A stretch of 64,000 nt of DNA from Falciphora oryzae (Eukaryota > Ascomycota > Sordariomycetes > Magnaporthales > Magnaporthaceae): the NCBI GenBank assembly GCA_000733355.1, contig JNVV01000002.1, positions 1 to 64,000 of the forward strand, given 5' to 3'. Made by a program: the position numbers and the translations under genes. Below, in pieces: positions 19,780 to 31,954 of the stretch. Below the pieces are notes generated by a model. That model was not told where the DNA came from, made no database searches, and worked only from the letters and a program-made list of their open reading frames with translations. Every line of letters starts with the position of its first letter. The stretch's first letter is position 1.

Positions 19780-21477
19780 AGCCTGTTCAATGCTATTGCG
19801 GTTTGCCGTTCGGAGTCCTTCATGCCGGGCCAGGGGCTCGAGGAGCGGGAAATGCGGCACGGCGGATCCCAAGCTGGCCAGGTGGAAGGTCACGTGGGAT
19901 CGGAGACCTTTTTCAAGCTGCACAAGGTCCCCTCTCCAAGCGAGCACGGAGGCTTTGCCTCCCTGGCTTGACCGGTGTGAGAAGCAAAGCCCCAACCACG
20001 GGACGGGGCACGGCATATCGCAAAACCCGGACCGCCTGGTCTGGGCCCCCTCCCCTTGTTGGACGGCGCGCGCTGTGTTGTTGTCGATCCCTCACCACAT
20101 GCGACGGCTTGCAGAAAACATCGAAAGCCAAGGAAGGAAATCCCGAAATATTGGATGGAAAGGACGGGATGGATGGGCATTATCGTCACAAGGCAGATTT
20201 TTCGAACCGAGCAGGACCCCAGAGGAGTGAAGTTTGATGGGTCAATGCGAACGACTTGCAATGTTATCGGCTTGCTTGACGAGGAAAATCCTGCATGCCT
20301 CCTCCATGCTTGCCTGCCTGCCTGCCATTGCAACGCCCAAACCGCATGCGGGAGGCATACCCGACGATGGGCAAATTCCAACAAAGCCACCCCTTTGCAG
20401 AGTTGCGACCGAGGCGCTAGCGCGTGCCAACCAAATGTCAAAACGCACCCGCTCCCTAGCGTGCCTGCTGCACACGACCCCCTGCGCCAGCCATTCTTTC
20501 CCATCTCCTCCCCCTCCCGCTCACCGCGTCCGCTTATTGCCCGCCGCATCTGCTGCCAAAACCGCGACGCCACACGGAACATCACCCCCGGCTCACCGGT
20601 GATGTATGGCCCCGGCCGTGCGTACGGGGGCTGACGGGAATCATCCGTCACATGGGATGATGGCAGAAAACGGCTGTTATTTCGAACGCAAAACAAATCC
20701 CGCCCACAGTTATAGCACAGTATTCGCCCATGAATCCCATGTTGATTACCCCCCTGCAAATCCGCCTTCTCTTCTTCATCTACCCCAATATCCCCCGTCA
20801 TCAAGGACGGGAGGGGTTTGTACGGCAATTCAGAACATCCAGAACAGCCCAGAATCAAGGGAGCATGTGATGGCGTGTCCACACCTATAAAATTCGGCTT
20901 AAAACTGCCTGCGGGCCACCCCTGCCCAAGGTGTGATGACCCTGCATCGGCCGCCGGTCATGCCCCTCAGCGGCGTGCTTCGACGGAACCGATGTCCAGC
21001 CTGCATATGTACCATAAATCTAACCACATGAGCTTAGTTTCTATCATATCCACCCGTCCCGGCATAGCTTCGTCGAACATGTGCGAATCAGGCCCGAGCT
21101 ATTGGCTGCGAGGCCACATGTCGGCCCCTCACCTGTGCTGATGCCGCCTTCGGTGATCAGCACTAATACATCTACTTTAGACGCCTCACGGGATGCCGTC
21201 TCTGCAAGACTGCAGGGATAGGATGGGGCCCAATAGGGAATGAGAGAATGGAGTCGTTTGTATTTGTGTTAGGCCAAATGTAGGGGTCTAGGTGCTAACG
21301 ACACTGATGAACCGATGCGCTTGCTCAGGATACTGCACTCTGTCCTTGTCTTGACGCACACAGGCCGAGGGACACTTGCGAGAAAACAACCCTCTTCCCT
21401 TCCAAGAAAAACAGATCAACAAAAGAAACCATCGAACATTATTTCCAGCCCGATCCCAACTCTTTCAGCTCCTTACA
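19780..21477. other. Intergenic, nothing recognised
   Basis: About 1.7 kb between the 3' ends of convergent genes. Scattered short frames only, and no repeat structure noticed. Confidence 0.5.
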
Positions 21478-24400
21478 TCAGTCGTCTTCGTCGCAATCGT
21501 CGGGTACAGAAGGCGCCTGGCTGTGAACTGTTGGTGATCCAGACTTTGTAGACGTGTTGGCGCCGTCGGATTTGCGACCCGTCGTAGGTGTCGAGTGGAT
21601 CGACTTCTCCGTTGAGGTCGATGTTGTTTTGGTCGACGTATCTTGACTTGCCCAGCTGTGTTCCTTTGAGGTTGAAAATTGACCATGTGTGGCCTCGGGC
21701 TCCGTCGACAGGAAGCTCCAGTCGTCATCACTAGCGCTACCCTTGATGGTCGCTATTACTGTGCTCCTATGTGCTGACGAGGTAGGTTTCGAGGAAGCAG
21801 GGGTCGATGCATCACCCCCAACAGTGACCGTAACGGTCCTCCGCGCTGAAGAGGGCGAAACCGAAAAGCTGCTGCCTCCGACAGTAACCGTCACTGTCGT
21901 CCTCCGCCGGGCCGAAGACGATGAAGATGAAGAAGCTGGAAGGGATGACCCAGAACTTGCGTGATTCAGTGTCAAGTGATCTCCGGGTCCGAAAATCGGC
22001 ATGCGGCCACCTCCAGTTGTCGGAACCGGTCCAGGAGATGACAATGCCGACGACGGCCGGACCAATGGCGATGGCAAGGGCGGACTGAACGGGTTCGAGC
22101 TCTGGGCAAGCTGTGGCGGCTGTCCGCAGAGCTGTTGCCAGTCTCCGAAGCAGAGGTAGCCAGCTTCGCCTTCTGTGGCGGCAAATCCTCTAGAGCCACC
22201 CCAAGACAGGCCAGGCATGCCAGAACCAGCACCGTAACTTCCGCCGGGGCCGTCACTTCCAGATCCAGAGCCACCCGAGTCACCGCTGCCAGGCGTTCCG
22301 CTGCCGCCTGAACTGTCGCCTCCGTCACCATATCCATCATATGGGTCTTCAGGCTCACCTGAATTCCTCCTCCGAAAATTGCCTGTGCCCCGGCTGTTCT
22401 GAAATTTGAACACGGCAACGGTATCGGTGAACCCAGCCTTGTTTTCCTTCCAGTAGGCCAAGTCAGTGCCCTGGCGATTGATCATGCTGACCACACCAAC
22501 AGTGTTGAGATTGTAGAGCGAGACATCGAGAGTGTCACTCTTGGTGTTGCCTTGACTGCTTGTCGACGAGCTGGCCGGGTCAGCGCCAACGTAGAGAATC
22601 CGGGCTTGGCACTTCCCCAAGACTCCTTCGTGTGTCTTGAAGCCTTCCTGGCAGCATGATGTGCTCCAGTTGTTGAAGAACGAGTAGAGCCCGGCGCCAT
22701 AGACGACTACGTTCTTGCTTCCGATGATTCTCAGACCCCATCCCATCTCGCATGGCGGCTTGCCTGGCAAGCTATCTGCGAGTGTGAGCATCGGTGGCTT
22801 GTCAGCAGAGGGCTGGACTGCGCCGGTGTCGTTGCTCGTCTTGGCTCGGCAGTCAAGTGCAAAGTTGGGATCATGGATCGTCTCGTTCATGGTAGTGAAC
22901 GGAAACGGCGCAGGTGGGTTTGGTTGGTAGTAGGCCGTCTCAGTCTGAATCTGCCCCATCCATATGTTCTTGGTGTGGACGAGCTGATATTGATACAGTG
23001 TGTGGTGCTCGACAGAAGTCCCGACCAGCCAGATTCGGCCAGCCTTAGACTCAATGAGCAACCCACGCCCAGCGTAGATCGAGATCTGGGTGTTGCTGTG
23101 GTCCTCGATATCATGATCGGCAACCCAGAACCAGTTGTTCTCCATGTACAGGCCGCGAGCCGACTTGGTGATGTGGCAGGACATGTAGGCGGCAATGCAC
23201 TTGGGGTTGACGTCGTTGCCCTTCTCGGGTGTCTTGAGACACTCGGCCACCTGCAATCCAGAGCCCGCGAAGCCGCCGATTCGAGTGTGTACGTCCCACA
23301 TGCCGGACGGGGGAGTGCTCTGTGAAGTCAGCTTGCATGTGCTGCCGGTGTAGGTGGCAAGGTTGTACTCGATCAGCACGGCGCCTGCCGTGGCTCCCTG
23401 CGTAGAGATAAAGACGTCTGAAAATTCCAGATAGCCCTTGTCTCCCGGCTTGCCAACCTGGACCACCGGGTGCGGTCGATCGATGTGCGAAAACTTGGAA
23501 CCGGCAGCCATAATAACAGATGACATGGCTTCTCCGACAACACGGAGATTAGGAGGGAAGAACACTGCGAACTAGATGTTAACCTGCGGACTTCAAGGCC
23601 GGAGGTAGGCGAAAAACCCAAGATGAAACATACCCGTATCGGTGACCCTGTAGTATCCCGCATCAATGAAGGCGACGACTCCCTCGGAGTACCTCTTGGA
23701 TGCATCTCTCATCAGTCTATTCAAAGCGTCGGTATCATCCGTGACACCGTCGCCGCGAGCGCCGTAGGTCCTCGCAGAGAGGAACGAGCTGGCAGGGGTA
23801 TCGTGGTATTGCGGCTGTGATGTGGTGGTCAGTGGGCATTCAGGGGTCACAGGCCGGCGACTGAAAAACTATGTGCTACACCATGGGCCCTGATAAAGGC
23901 GAGACACGTACCTTGGATCGTTCGTAGTACTTCTCGCCAGCTGTGAGAGCCTGCGGGACGGGAAAGTACGACACGTCCGAGGCTTGGTATACGCTAGGGC
24001 CGTATGGTGCGTACGCATTGCCCTAGAGCCTGGTTAGCTCGCTGCGACAGAGCCCTGGTAGTACGGTTTTCGTTGGGCAGAACTTACATGACCAAAGCCT
24101 CGCTTGATGACCGTTGCTGATGGAGACCCTTGGATGATGTCACCCTTAGCTCCCTTGAGAATGGTGCTGACATTCCTGAACTGGACATTTTGGATGACGA
24201 GAGATCCGGCTCCCGGCTTTTCTTTGATCGCGGGATCCCGGCCGGTGATGATGCCGACGTCGACATTGTTGAAGTGGGAATCGAGCAGGGTAACAGAGCC
24301 GACAGAAGAGCTAGTCATGTTAATTCCGGTCCTGCAGTTGTTGATCGTCATTGACTTGTACGTCCAGCCCCAGTCCCAGATCTGGAGTATGGCGGTTTGG

Positions 24401-25291
24401 GAGCCGTGGAACGTGAAGTTTCGGGCCGTGTATTGTTGGTTGCCGAACTGATTGTTGGTTGCGGAGACGTAGCCCCGTGCTGGTCAGTAACTTGATGGAT
24501 GGGAAAGGCCCAAAGGAGCTGGGCATGTATAGTGAGATGGTGATTGGGCTCACCTGTGCTCCGTACTCGCCGCCATAAAAGACGAGGTCGTTGAGCATGC
24601 CTCCGCTGCCTTCCTCCATGAAGATTCCCGAGTGGTGGCGGCTGGGGTCGTAGGACATGCGAAAGACGACGTTCTGTATCGAGGTCGCCTGCGAGGAAGG
24701 CCAGTGGATGCCGCAAACGGCGCCAGGAACCTGTCGCATGTCCAGAACGAGATTTCTGACTATACGGCCTGTTAGGCATCAAGGTACGGCAGACGGTGAG
24801 TGCTTGCGTAGAAGATCTGGCTTACTCTGGCGGAAGAAGGTGTTCGTGGCTCCGTATCTGAGATATCCCGTGCTCTGGTACGGGTTGGCCTCGATGAGGC
24901 CAAGACCGTTTGCCCGAAAGCCCTGGGTAGCCCTGATGACGGGCATGGAGGTTGGATCGCCGATCATCTGGGTGTAGTAGTAAGAGACAATAGAGGAGGA
25001 GATCAGGTAGGTGCCTTTGGGGAAGTAGACGACAGCAGGGGTGATGGTGGTTCCAGCGCAGGGGCTGTCACCACCGCATCTGTCGCCGGAACTGATGGCC
25101 GCGTTGATGGCATCGGTGTCGTCGGTGACGCCATCTCCCTTGGCGCCAAAGTCCTTGACGTTCCTGAAGACCGTGTAAGACTTGTCCGGGTTGAAGGGCG
25201 AGATTCCACGGTGCGGGATGTCCTCCATCCAGTATGCAGCGGCGGCTGACGAAATCAGAGCCGCCAGAAGGGTGAGTGTCTTGAGGTGCAT
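21478..25291 (-). CDS. GH55 exo-beta-1,3-glucanase, 1136 aa, six exons
   Basis: Exons are 25291-24826, 24759-24554, 24447-24088, 24022-23912, 23814-23634 and 23564-21478. All junctions are GT-AG and in phase, giving 1136 residues. Residues 1-19 are a signal peptide (MHLKTLTLLAALISSAAAA). The twin pectate-lyase-like beta-helix signatures of GH55 are present: 'FGAKGDGVTDDTDAINAAI' (about 48-66) and 'YGARGDGVTDDTDALNRLM' (about 398-416), each followed by helical coils. Such enzymes release glucose from laminarin-type beta-1,3-glucan outside the cell, for wall remodelling or nutrition. From about residue 770 there is an extra Gly/Ser/Asp-rich and Ser/Thr-rich tail with two or three 'TVTVTVGG' segments, unusual in length for the family and likely O-glycosylated. 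The enzyme reads intact. Confidence 0.88.
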
Positions 25292-27795
25292 CTTGTAGAG
25301 AGAAACAAAGGAGCAGAAGATTTCGTGGAGGCGTGTGTCCGAGGTTCTAGGGGCAGAGTGATAACTATGATGCTGTAAATAAAATGCAGATAGGATCCAA
25401 AGGATTGTTGCTTGCGATGATGCGAGTCTGAAAGGAGTGGACGGTTGCAAAAACCGAGGCGAGGGATAGAGGACTGTCGAGGACGAGGTTCCTGTGGGGA
25501 TTGGGGATGACAGAGGGCTGGATCAGCCTGCCCAACAGGGCCGGCGAGCATTCGACGTGGGTTCAGTTGCCGTGGCTCGCGGCGCTGCCTGCCCGAGAGT
25601 CGTGCCGACCTGGCTGGGGAAGGCACGCCTGCGAGAGATCGGGCAGCGTCCACGGAAAGCAGCTTCAGTGCTGCTTGGATAAACCGAGGTACTTGCCCAT
25701 CGCCTCCTGCATCGAGGCCCACCTGTATCAATGGATGGAACTTGCCACCACCATCATAACACGCCTCGCTCTTGCCGCCCAAGCAAGTAGGTGATCATCT
25801 CGACAGAATCCCAGAAGCCGCCATCTCCTGGACTCAAAGACGCGCCTCCATTTCCTAGAAGGTTGCCCTGGATATATCGTAGCCCTAGCCCCTTGCCTTT
25901 TGAACCTGCCCGGGCAAGTCCTTCCTCGCCAACACAAAGGCCGTGATTTTGCCCGGGGGCCGTGCGTCGGCCAACACTCTGAGATATCCAAGTGGCACAA
26001 GTATCAGCAGCTTTTCAGCCTCCCATACGTAGATCCTGCCTTGCTCGAATCTAGCAGTAGAGTCGCTCGTTGCTACCTACCCAGCCGAAATTTTCGCAAA
26101 CCTGGTTCGAGCTAGGACGCGTTCCGCCGATCCTAGCGCATACACAATCAACCCAGCTATGGCTACCCGAGTAACGCGTCGCTCCCACCCTGCCAGTACC
26201 CTGATGCCACCACTCTGTATCTTCAAAGCAATGCCCCATAGGCTCAGTCCGCCGGAGGTAGTATCTGGAAGGCGGCCAACACCTCGAGCCTGGCCATCGC
26301 CTAGACCCTTCGCGAGGCCACCAAGCAGACCCAGGCGCAAACCAGCCACAGCAACAGCAACAGCCAGCACCAGGCCCAGGCCAGAACACGAACAGCCGGT
26401 GCGGCTTCGGCTGTCGTTGAGGCCCAGTGTGCTTGGACGACATGCCCGCCTTGCGGGTAGTACTGGTTTAGGCCTTTGATGCAATCCGCCCTACGAGGGA
26501 CGGCCTGCACGAGCTTGCGGCGTTTGGGAGGAGGGTTGCCGGCTTTGGCTTCGGCGTGCTGGTGTATCGCTTTCCGGAGAGCTAGTGGTGTCTCCAGCGG
26601 CCCGGCCATCCTGCCATTAGAAGTTGATCGAAAGGCGGGTATGCTGGCGACGATTAAACATCAACATCTCCAAGAAATATTATGGAAGCTCTGCTGTGCT
26701 CCCAATGTGTACACAACTTTGCTCTCCTGAAGGTGTCCAGTTCCTCTGCTTTTTTAACCTCGTCGTCGTCGTCCTTGCCGTCCCAAGCTGGGCAGCCGGC
26801 CTCGGTGAAAAATTTGCAACTCGACGACATCCACCGGTGCCGCAGGCGTGCAGCTGGCCAGAGCCTAGTCGCGCTTCCCGTCGAAGGAACGAGCTGGCGT
26901 TCATGACCGTGGGGTACGCCGTCCGGGGGCAAAGCAGCCACAAGCGTCGCCAATACGGGCCGTCGTCGCGCCAGCCCTCTCCGAGATATTTCCCAGACGC
27001 CGCATTTACCCAGCCCCCGGTGAAGCGGGCAAAGGAGGCCTTAAGGGTGCTCACCAGCTCCAGCCGGCAGGTGCAGCAGGACCAGCAGGCTCGACATCGG
27101 TCACGGCTGCAGCATCCTCAGCAGCCGTCTCAGCGGCAAGCCTCCCGCAACATGCACCCCAGGCTTACAGGCCCTTTTCCACCAGAGGGAGACCGGCGGG
27201 GAGTGGGATGCATCTCCCACTTGTCGTACGCGCTCCATCGGAAGTCGTTGGCGCAGTCAATCAAAAGGCTCTTGGGCTGTCGCTTTTGTCTTTCGTGGCA
27301 GTCCTGCTGTTAGACAGCATCCGGAACTCGAGGAAATCCGCGCGAAAACTTCAACCGGGACCAGAATGAATGGTACCACGAAAACCGCGCAAGTTTTCCG
27401 CCAGCGCTATAATGGTTTGAATAATACGAAAAACGCGCCGTTGGAAGCGTAGCCCAGCCGCCTCGATAGATGTCCTCAATCCCGGCAAGTTGTGCCGTCG
27501 AGGGCCCGAGAGATGCTTATATGATGCGTTCCGCCTCCCGAAGCTTGTGATTCTTCAGCTACTTCTTATCGAACTGGGCCATCCACCATTGTGAATTGGA
27601 GGTTCCCCGCTTGCGCGCCGGCTTGGGCACTTTCTCATTTGACGCCGGTCCATAGAGGCTAGTTGGCAGTGTGTCAGGCAAAAGTGGCGTGGGCAGTCGA
27701 ATCCCATCAACCATTTGACATATTTAGGTACACGGGCTTGGAGAATTATACAATAGAGCATACAGCACCGGATCCGGAAACACAAGAACCACAGC
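25292..27795. other. Intergenic with a possible decayed coding relic (about 26060-26640)
   Basis: Most of this 2.5 kb shows nothing. Between about 26060 and 26640 one plus frame reads 'GYPSNASLPPCQYPDATTLY', a Gln/Ser-rich stretch and 'AQCAWTTCPPCG', interrupted by TAG codons near 26240, 26304 and 26458, each explicable as CAG to TAG. A Gln-rich patch recurs near 27070-27150. That suggests an old RIP-affected repeat or gene, but I cannot name it. Confidence 0.3.
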
Positions 27796-29147
27796 TCAAG
27801 TATCACCAAAGATGAAAACCCCCTTGCCCTTCCTGAACCCCTGCAGCGTGCCCTGGACCGCCGCCCTGAGAACCCCCTCCTCCGTGTCCCAGTCCCACCT
27901 GACCTCGTCCACAGGCGCGTCGCGGAACTTGCCCGCGCGGATCAGGCCCAGTATCTCCTCAATCGTCTTGCGCTTCGACTCCCTGTCCCCATCAGCCCAC
28001 CTGCTGAGCCAGAACCCCCTGAACCGGATGTCTTTGAAGATGAGCAGACCACTCGGCAGGGCTACCGGCTGCTTGGACATGGCGCCGTACGTGACCATGG
28101 TGCCGCCCGCGCCCAGCACGCGCGCCATCTGCGTCGCCGACTTGCCGCCCACGCAGTTGAGGCCGAGCATCACGTCCGCGCCGCGCGTCCACTCCTCCCT
28201 CAACCGGCTCGAGAACCCGCGGTCCAGGAACTCGGCCTCGGTCACCACGACAGTCGCGCCGAGGTCCGTCAGCTCCTGCTTCAGCGCTGCCGTCGCCTCG
28301 GGCGTGTCGCGCTCGCGCACCACGTTGACGGACCTCAGCCCGGCCAGGTGGCCCAGCTGGACCGCGGCGCGCCCGACGCCGCTGTTTGCGCCGTTCTGGA
28401 TGAACCAAGCCCCGCCGTCCGCGTTACCCTTGCGGTACGCCTGCACGCTCAGGTCGACGAGGTCGACGTAGTCGCGCAGCATGCGGTGCGCCGAGCACGG
28501 GTTGACGCTGACGGTCGCGGCCTGCAGCGGGGTGAGCGCCGCGCCTTCGCCCTCCGGCACCCGGATCAGGGCGTTGTCGGCGTTGTCGACGAGCGCGTGC
28601 GTGCGCCAGGTGCCCATGCCCGTCGAGGCGGGGATGACCCAGTCTCCCGGCTTGAGCGTCTTGACACCCGACCCGACCGACAGTACCTCGAAGCAGCCCT
28701 CGTTGCCGGGGATGGAGGACGGCTCGGCCGTGCCAACCATGGCGTCAAAGGCCGGCTTGACGCCGTACGTGCCCTGGATCAGGTTCACGTCGGCCGGGTT
28801 TATGGGCGCGGCGAGGGCGCGGAGGGTGGCGGCGTGCTGGGGGATCGAGGGGCTTATCGAGTGGGTGTGCAGCCTGTGAAAAAGGGAGGGGTGAACGTCA
28901 GTATGGCCCCTTTTCCAGTTTGTGGCGCGAGTGGAGTGAAAGGGCAGGAAGCATACTTCAGCACATCGCCGGGCTCTCCAAACTTAGAAAACACGAGGGC
29001 CTTGGTCTGGATGTAGCCGTACGGGCCAGACTTGAACCTTGCCGTCGTGAGCGGCACCCATCTCGTCGCTGTCCTCCTAGGTGCCTTGGAGATTGATCTG
29101 GTGAGGGAAAGGAGGGGCGAGGTCGCCAGCCTCGAGGCTGTCGCCAT
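27796..29147 (-). CDS. ETR1: Mitochondrial trans-2-enoyl-CoA/ACP reductase ETR1 (MECR), 422 aa
   Basis: Exons are 29147-28957 and 28873-27796, with a GTATGC...CACAG intron. The first ~40 residues are rich in Arg and Ser with no acidic residue, like a mitochondrial presequence. The medium-chain dehydrogenase/reductase fold shows 'PINPADVNLIQGTYGVKPAF' (about 87-106), including the family's catalytic Tyr (about residue 100). The nucleotide loop 'NGANSGVGRAAVQLGHLAGL' follows at about 224-243. No zinc-ligand set is present, as expected for MECR. Known role: NADPH-dependent last step of mitochondrial type II fatty-acid synthesis, feeding lipoate synthesis and respiration. Length matches yeast and mammalian orthologues, and the frame is intact. 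Confidence 0.92.
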
Positions 29148-31258
29148 CGTTGGCTGATTGTCCGGTGGGAGGGGTCGCGGTTCAATTGGTCGTCGATGTC
29201 GTCGGTATTCGGCTAGAGTTCGTGTCTTTAGCGGCGGCGGTTTCGATCTTGCGTCTAGAGAAACGAGCGGTTGGCGTCGGTCGTTGAGCTGCAGTCGTCG
29301 TCAAATCGACGCGCAAAAAGGTGACCCAATTGATGCGTGCGAAGCTCAGCAGCGATGACGTTGAAGCTCCGTCAAGCTCTAACCAATCAGAATGCCCGCG
29401 CGGTCCGAGAACACCCATTCCCCGCAGACATCCACATCCCTGTCTCCCATGTTTCCGATGTTGTCCTCGCTGCCGGGTAAAGGGGTAGAAATACACGTGA
29501 TCCGCCGATCGTCTTTCTCGTCGTGGGGGCGGGGATGGAAGTTGGAGAACGTTTCGTGTCGTTCCAAATACAACAGTTGCGGGCCGTTCAACGCAAAGTA
29601 GCGGTTAAACAACGGATGAGATAGAGCATGATCAGATGAAGAGCCTAGCCTAGCCGCCCAACGACCTGGCTGGTTTCGATATTGATTTCGTCAGCCCGGC
29701 ACGGGCGTCATAGGTCGGCAGCTACCGGCCCTCCGGCCCGCTCGACACGATACGGTGAGGTGAAATTGCATGAGGCGTGACCCAGAGCCGACTAAAACCG
29801 ATGCTGCTTTCCCCTATTTCGCGCAGACTTCTTTCGTAGCGGCGCACACGATTGTGCGTGTGTCCCACGGCGGTGTGTGTGGCGCGAAGCCAGCAGCAAG
29901 CAGGACGACGGACCCGACCGAGCTAAATAGATCGGCCGTCGGTAAGTTGTGCCACGCTGCCCGTCGGCAGAAAAGCAGCGCACCGGTTTGCATGCGTTGC
30001 AATGGACGAATGACAGCTCAATGACAGCCTGCGGGCCGCCACCCAGAGGTCAAAGCGGTACAGCGGCCTGCCAATGATGGCACCCCAACCCCTCACCCGG
30101 CCATGCTGAAGGTGGGCGGCAATGCGCGTTTGGGGAAGAAAGCAAGGACGCTTCTGCATTGCAGGTCGACTTTCTGAACTTGGTCATTCGCTTATCCGTC
30201 CAGTCACGCGTTCATTGCCAGCCTAACATGGACCGTCCAGGTCCTAGGCACTTGACGCGAGGCAAACGGAACGGCATCGCCGGGCGAAAGCGTGTGCAAA
30301 AAAAAAGGAGTTTGTCATTGTCTGACGCTTTTCAAAACCCGATGCCTGCGCTGTGGATGATGTTTGATCCCGCAGGCAATTGGGGTGAAGCAGCCAAGTT
30401 TCGCTATATTAATAGAGGTTTGTGGATGGGGCAAGCCATGCGCATAAAATGGACGCCAAAGGACCCGATCCCCAAGAAATCCTCCGCTCCGGCAGCGAGG
30501 CTTGTTATCCTTATCCTATATGGCTGGCTATTAAATAGTGGTGGGGAAAGGTGAGACAGGAGATGCGGTGGTGACGGGTGGGGATCAAGAGTAATATTCA
30601 AAACAAAGTAGACAGGGCCAGGCCGTGGAAGTTATCCAAACGGGACCCAAGAACAGGCGCGGGGACATAGGGGAGTAAAAGCAGGTGGCAGCCCTGGGGA
30701 ATGCGGTAAGTCATGACAAAGAAAAGAGACCAAACGAAGAAAAGAAAAAAAGAAAACCGAGGGGGACGTGAAGGAAGCGGCACAGTGTATGTAAATGAAT
30801 GTAGAGCTCAGGGGTTGAGCTGGGGTATCTCGATTCACGCCTCTCTCTCTCTTTCTCTCCTCTCAATGCCCATCTCATATCTGTTTCCAGAGAAGAGGCG
30901 GCGATGCAGCAAAGCTGAAGAGACCCGCGGGGAGTTCCATCAGGGACCCTGCCGCGGTCGATCTCAGCTCGGGGGAAATGCGAAGGTTCGTACCTCATCC
31001 ATGCGCTCCAATCTTCAAAGGAATGAAAAAAAAAGGCCAATAAAAAGGTGCAAAAAATGATGACATGAGAAAAGAAGCAAAGGAAAAAAGGGGGCTCCGC
31101 CACCGCGGTAGCAAGCGTAAAGGGGCAATAAAACATGCCGTTAAGAAGATCAAATGGTTGGGGAAAAAAAATTAAAAAAAAAAAAAAAGAAGCAGAAACA
31201 CCAAGGCGCAAATGCCACCAAAACAGCAAGCGGAGCTGATTGAACCGGAGCCCAATCA
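29148..31258. other. Intergenic, nothing recognised
   Basis: 2.1 kb upstream of ETR1 and downstream of the next minus-strand gene. It contains purine-rich and poly-A tracts (for example around 31170) but no gene I can support. Confidence 0.5.
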
Positions 31259-31954
31259 TCACTTGATATTTTTAAACAGGTCCGCGCCGAAGTCGGTGTC
31301 CGCGTTGAGGTCGACCTTGGAGTCGAGAGCGCTGAGCTCGGGTATCATGGGCGGTGGCGGGCCGGCGGGCTGCTTGACGTCCTCGAACAGCACCGTGGCC
31401 CTCCTGTTGACACCGTCGTCACCGCTGCCCCGCAGCCGGCGGAACCACCCGCTCGACCGCTTCGACCTCTTGCCGTCCGTCATGACGCTGAAGTTGCTCC
31501 GGCTCTCGGGCCTGCCGTCCAGGCTGTTGGTGCCGCCCGCGGTGAAGTGGTGGGCGGCGCCGCCCTCGCCCTCCGTGTACGACGCGTTGAGGAGGTTCCG
31601 GCTGAACAGCCGCCGGATGCTGCCGGGCTTTGACGACGTGGGCGAGACCGGGGAGATTGGCTGGTCGGCGGGACGTTTCGTGCCGGCCTTGGCGGTCGAG
31701 ATTGGCGAGGGGACGTCCTCCATGGCGACGTCGTGTCCTCCATTGGCTGCCGCGGCGCCGTTCTGCTGCCTGGTCTCGTCAGCGGCGGCGGGCGTCTCGG
31801 ATGGCGGAGGCGCCTCCTCGGTGGGCGACGGCAGCGGTGGCGGGATGTCGGTGCCCTCGGTCAGTGGCGTGAACTTGAAGTCGAGGGCCGGGAGCTCGAA
31901 TCGCTTGGCGCCTGGTTGGGGCGTGGCGCCATTGCTCTGCGTTCTGGATGGCAT
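31259..31954 (-). CDS. Conserved hypothetical protein, 231 aa
   Basis: Single exon from ATG 31954 to a stop at 31259-31261. The N-terminal half is low-complexity (Pro, Ser, Glu, Ala). Two compact basic motifs stand out: 'PGSIRRLFSRNLLNASYTE' (about residue 110) and 'KRSKRSSGWFRRLRGSG' (about 160). The C-terminus is 'DTDFGADLFKNIK'. I recall similar short proteins in other Sordariomycetes but know no function. The basic amphipathic motifs could bind membrane or nucleic acid (inference). There is no signal peptide or transmembrane segment. Its upstream gap is unusually long (3.5 kb). Confidence 0.75.
   Translation of the reverse strand: MPSRTQSNGATPQPGAKRFELPALDFKFTPLTEGTDIPPPLPSPTEEAPPPSETPAAADETRQQNGAAAANGGHDVAMEDVPSPISTAKAGTKRPADQPISPVSPTSSKPGSIRRLFSRNLLNASYTEGEGGAAHHFTAGGTNSLDGRPESRSNFSVMTDGKRSKRSSGWFRRLRGSGDDGVNRRATVLFEDVKQPAGPPPPMIPELSALDSKVDLNADTDFGADLFKNIK

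Noticed and set aside
31160..31200. Poly-A tract as a retroposon end
   Set aside because: No target duplication or coding remnant is attached. Similar homopolymers are common in this window.
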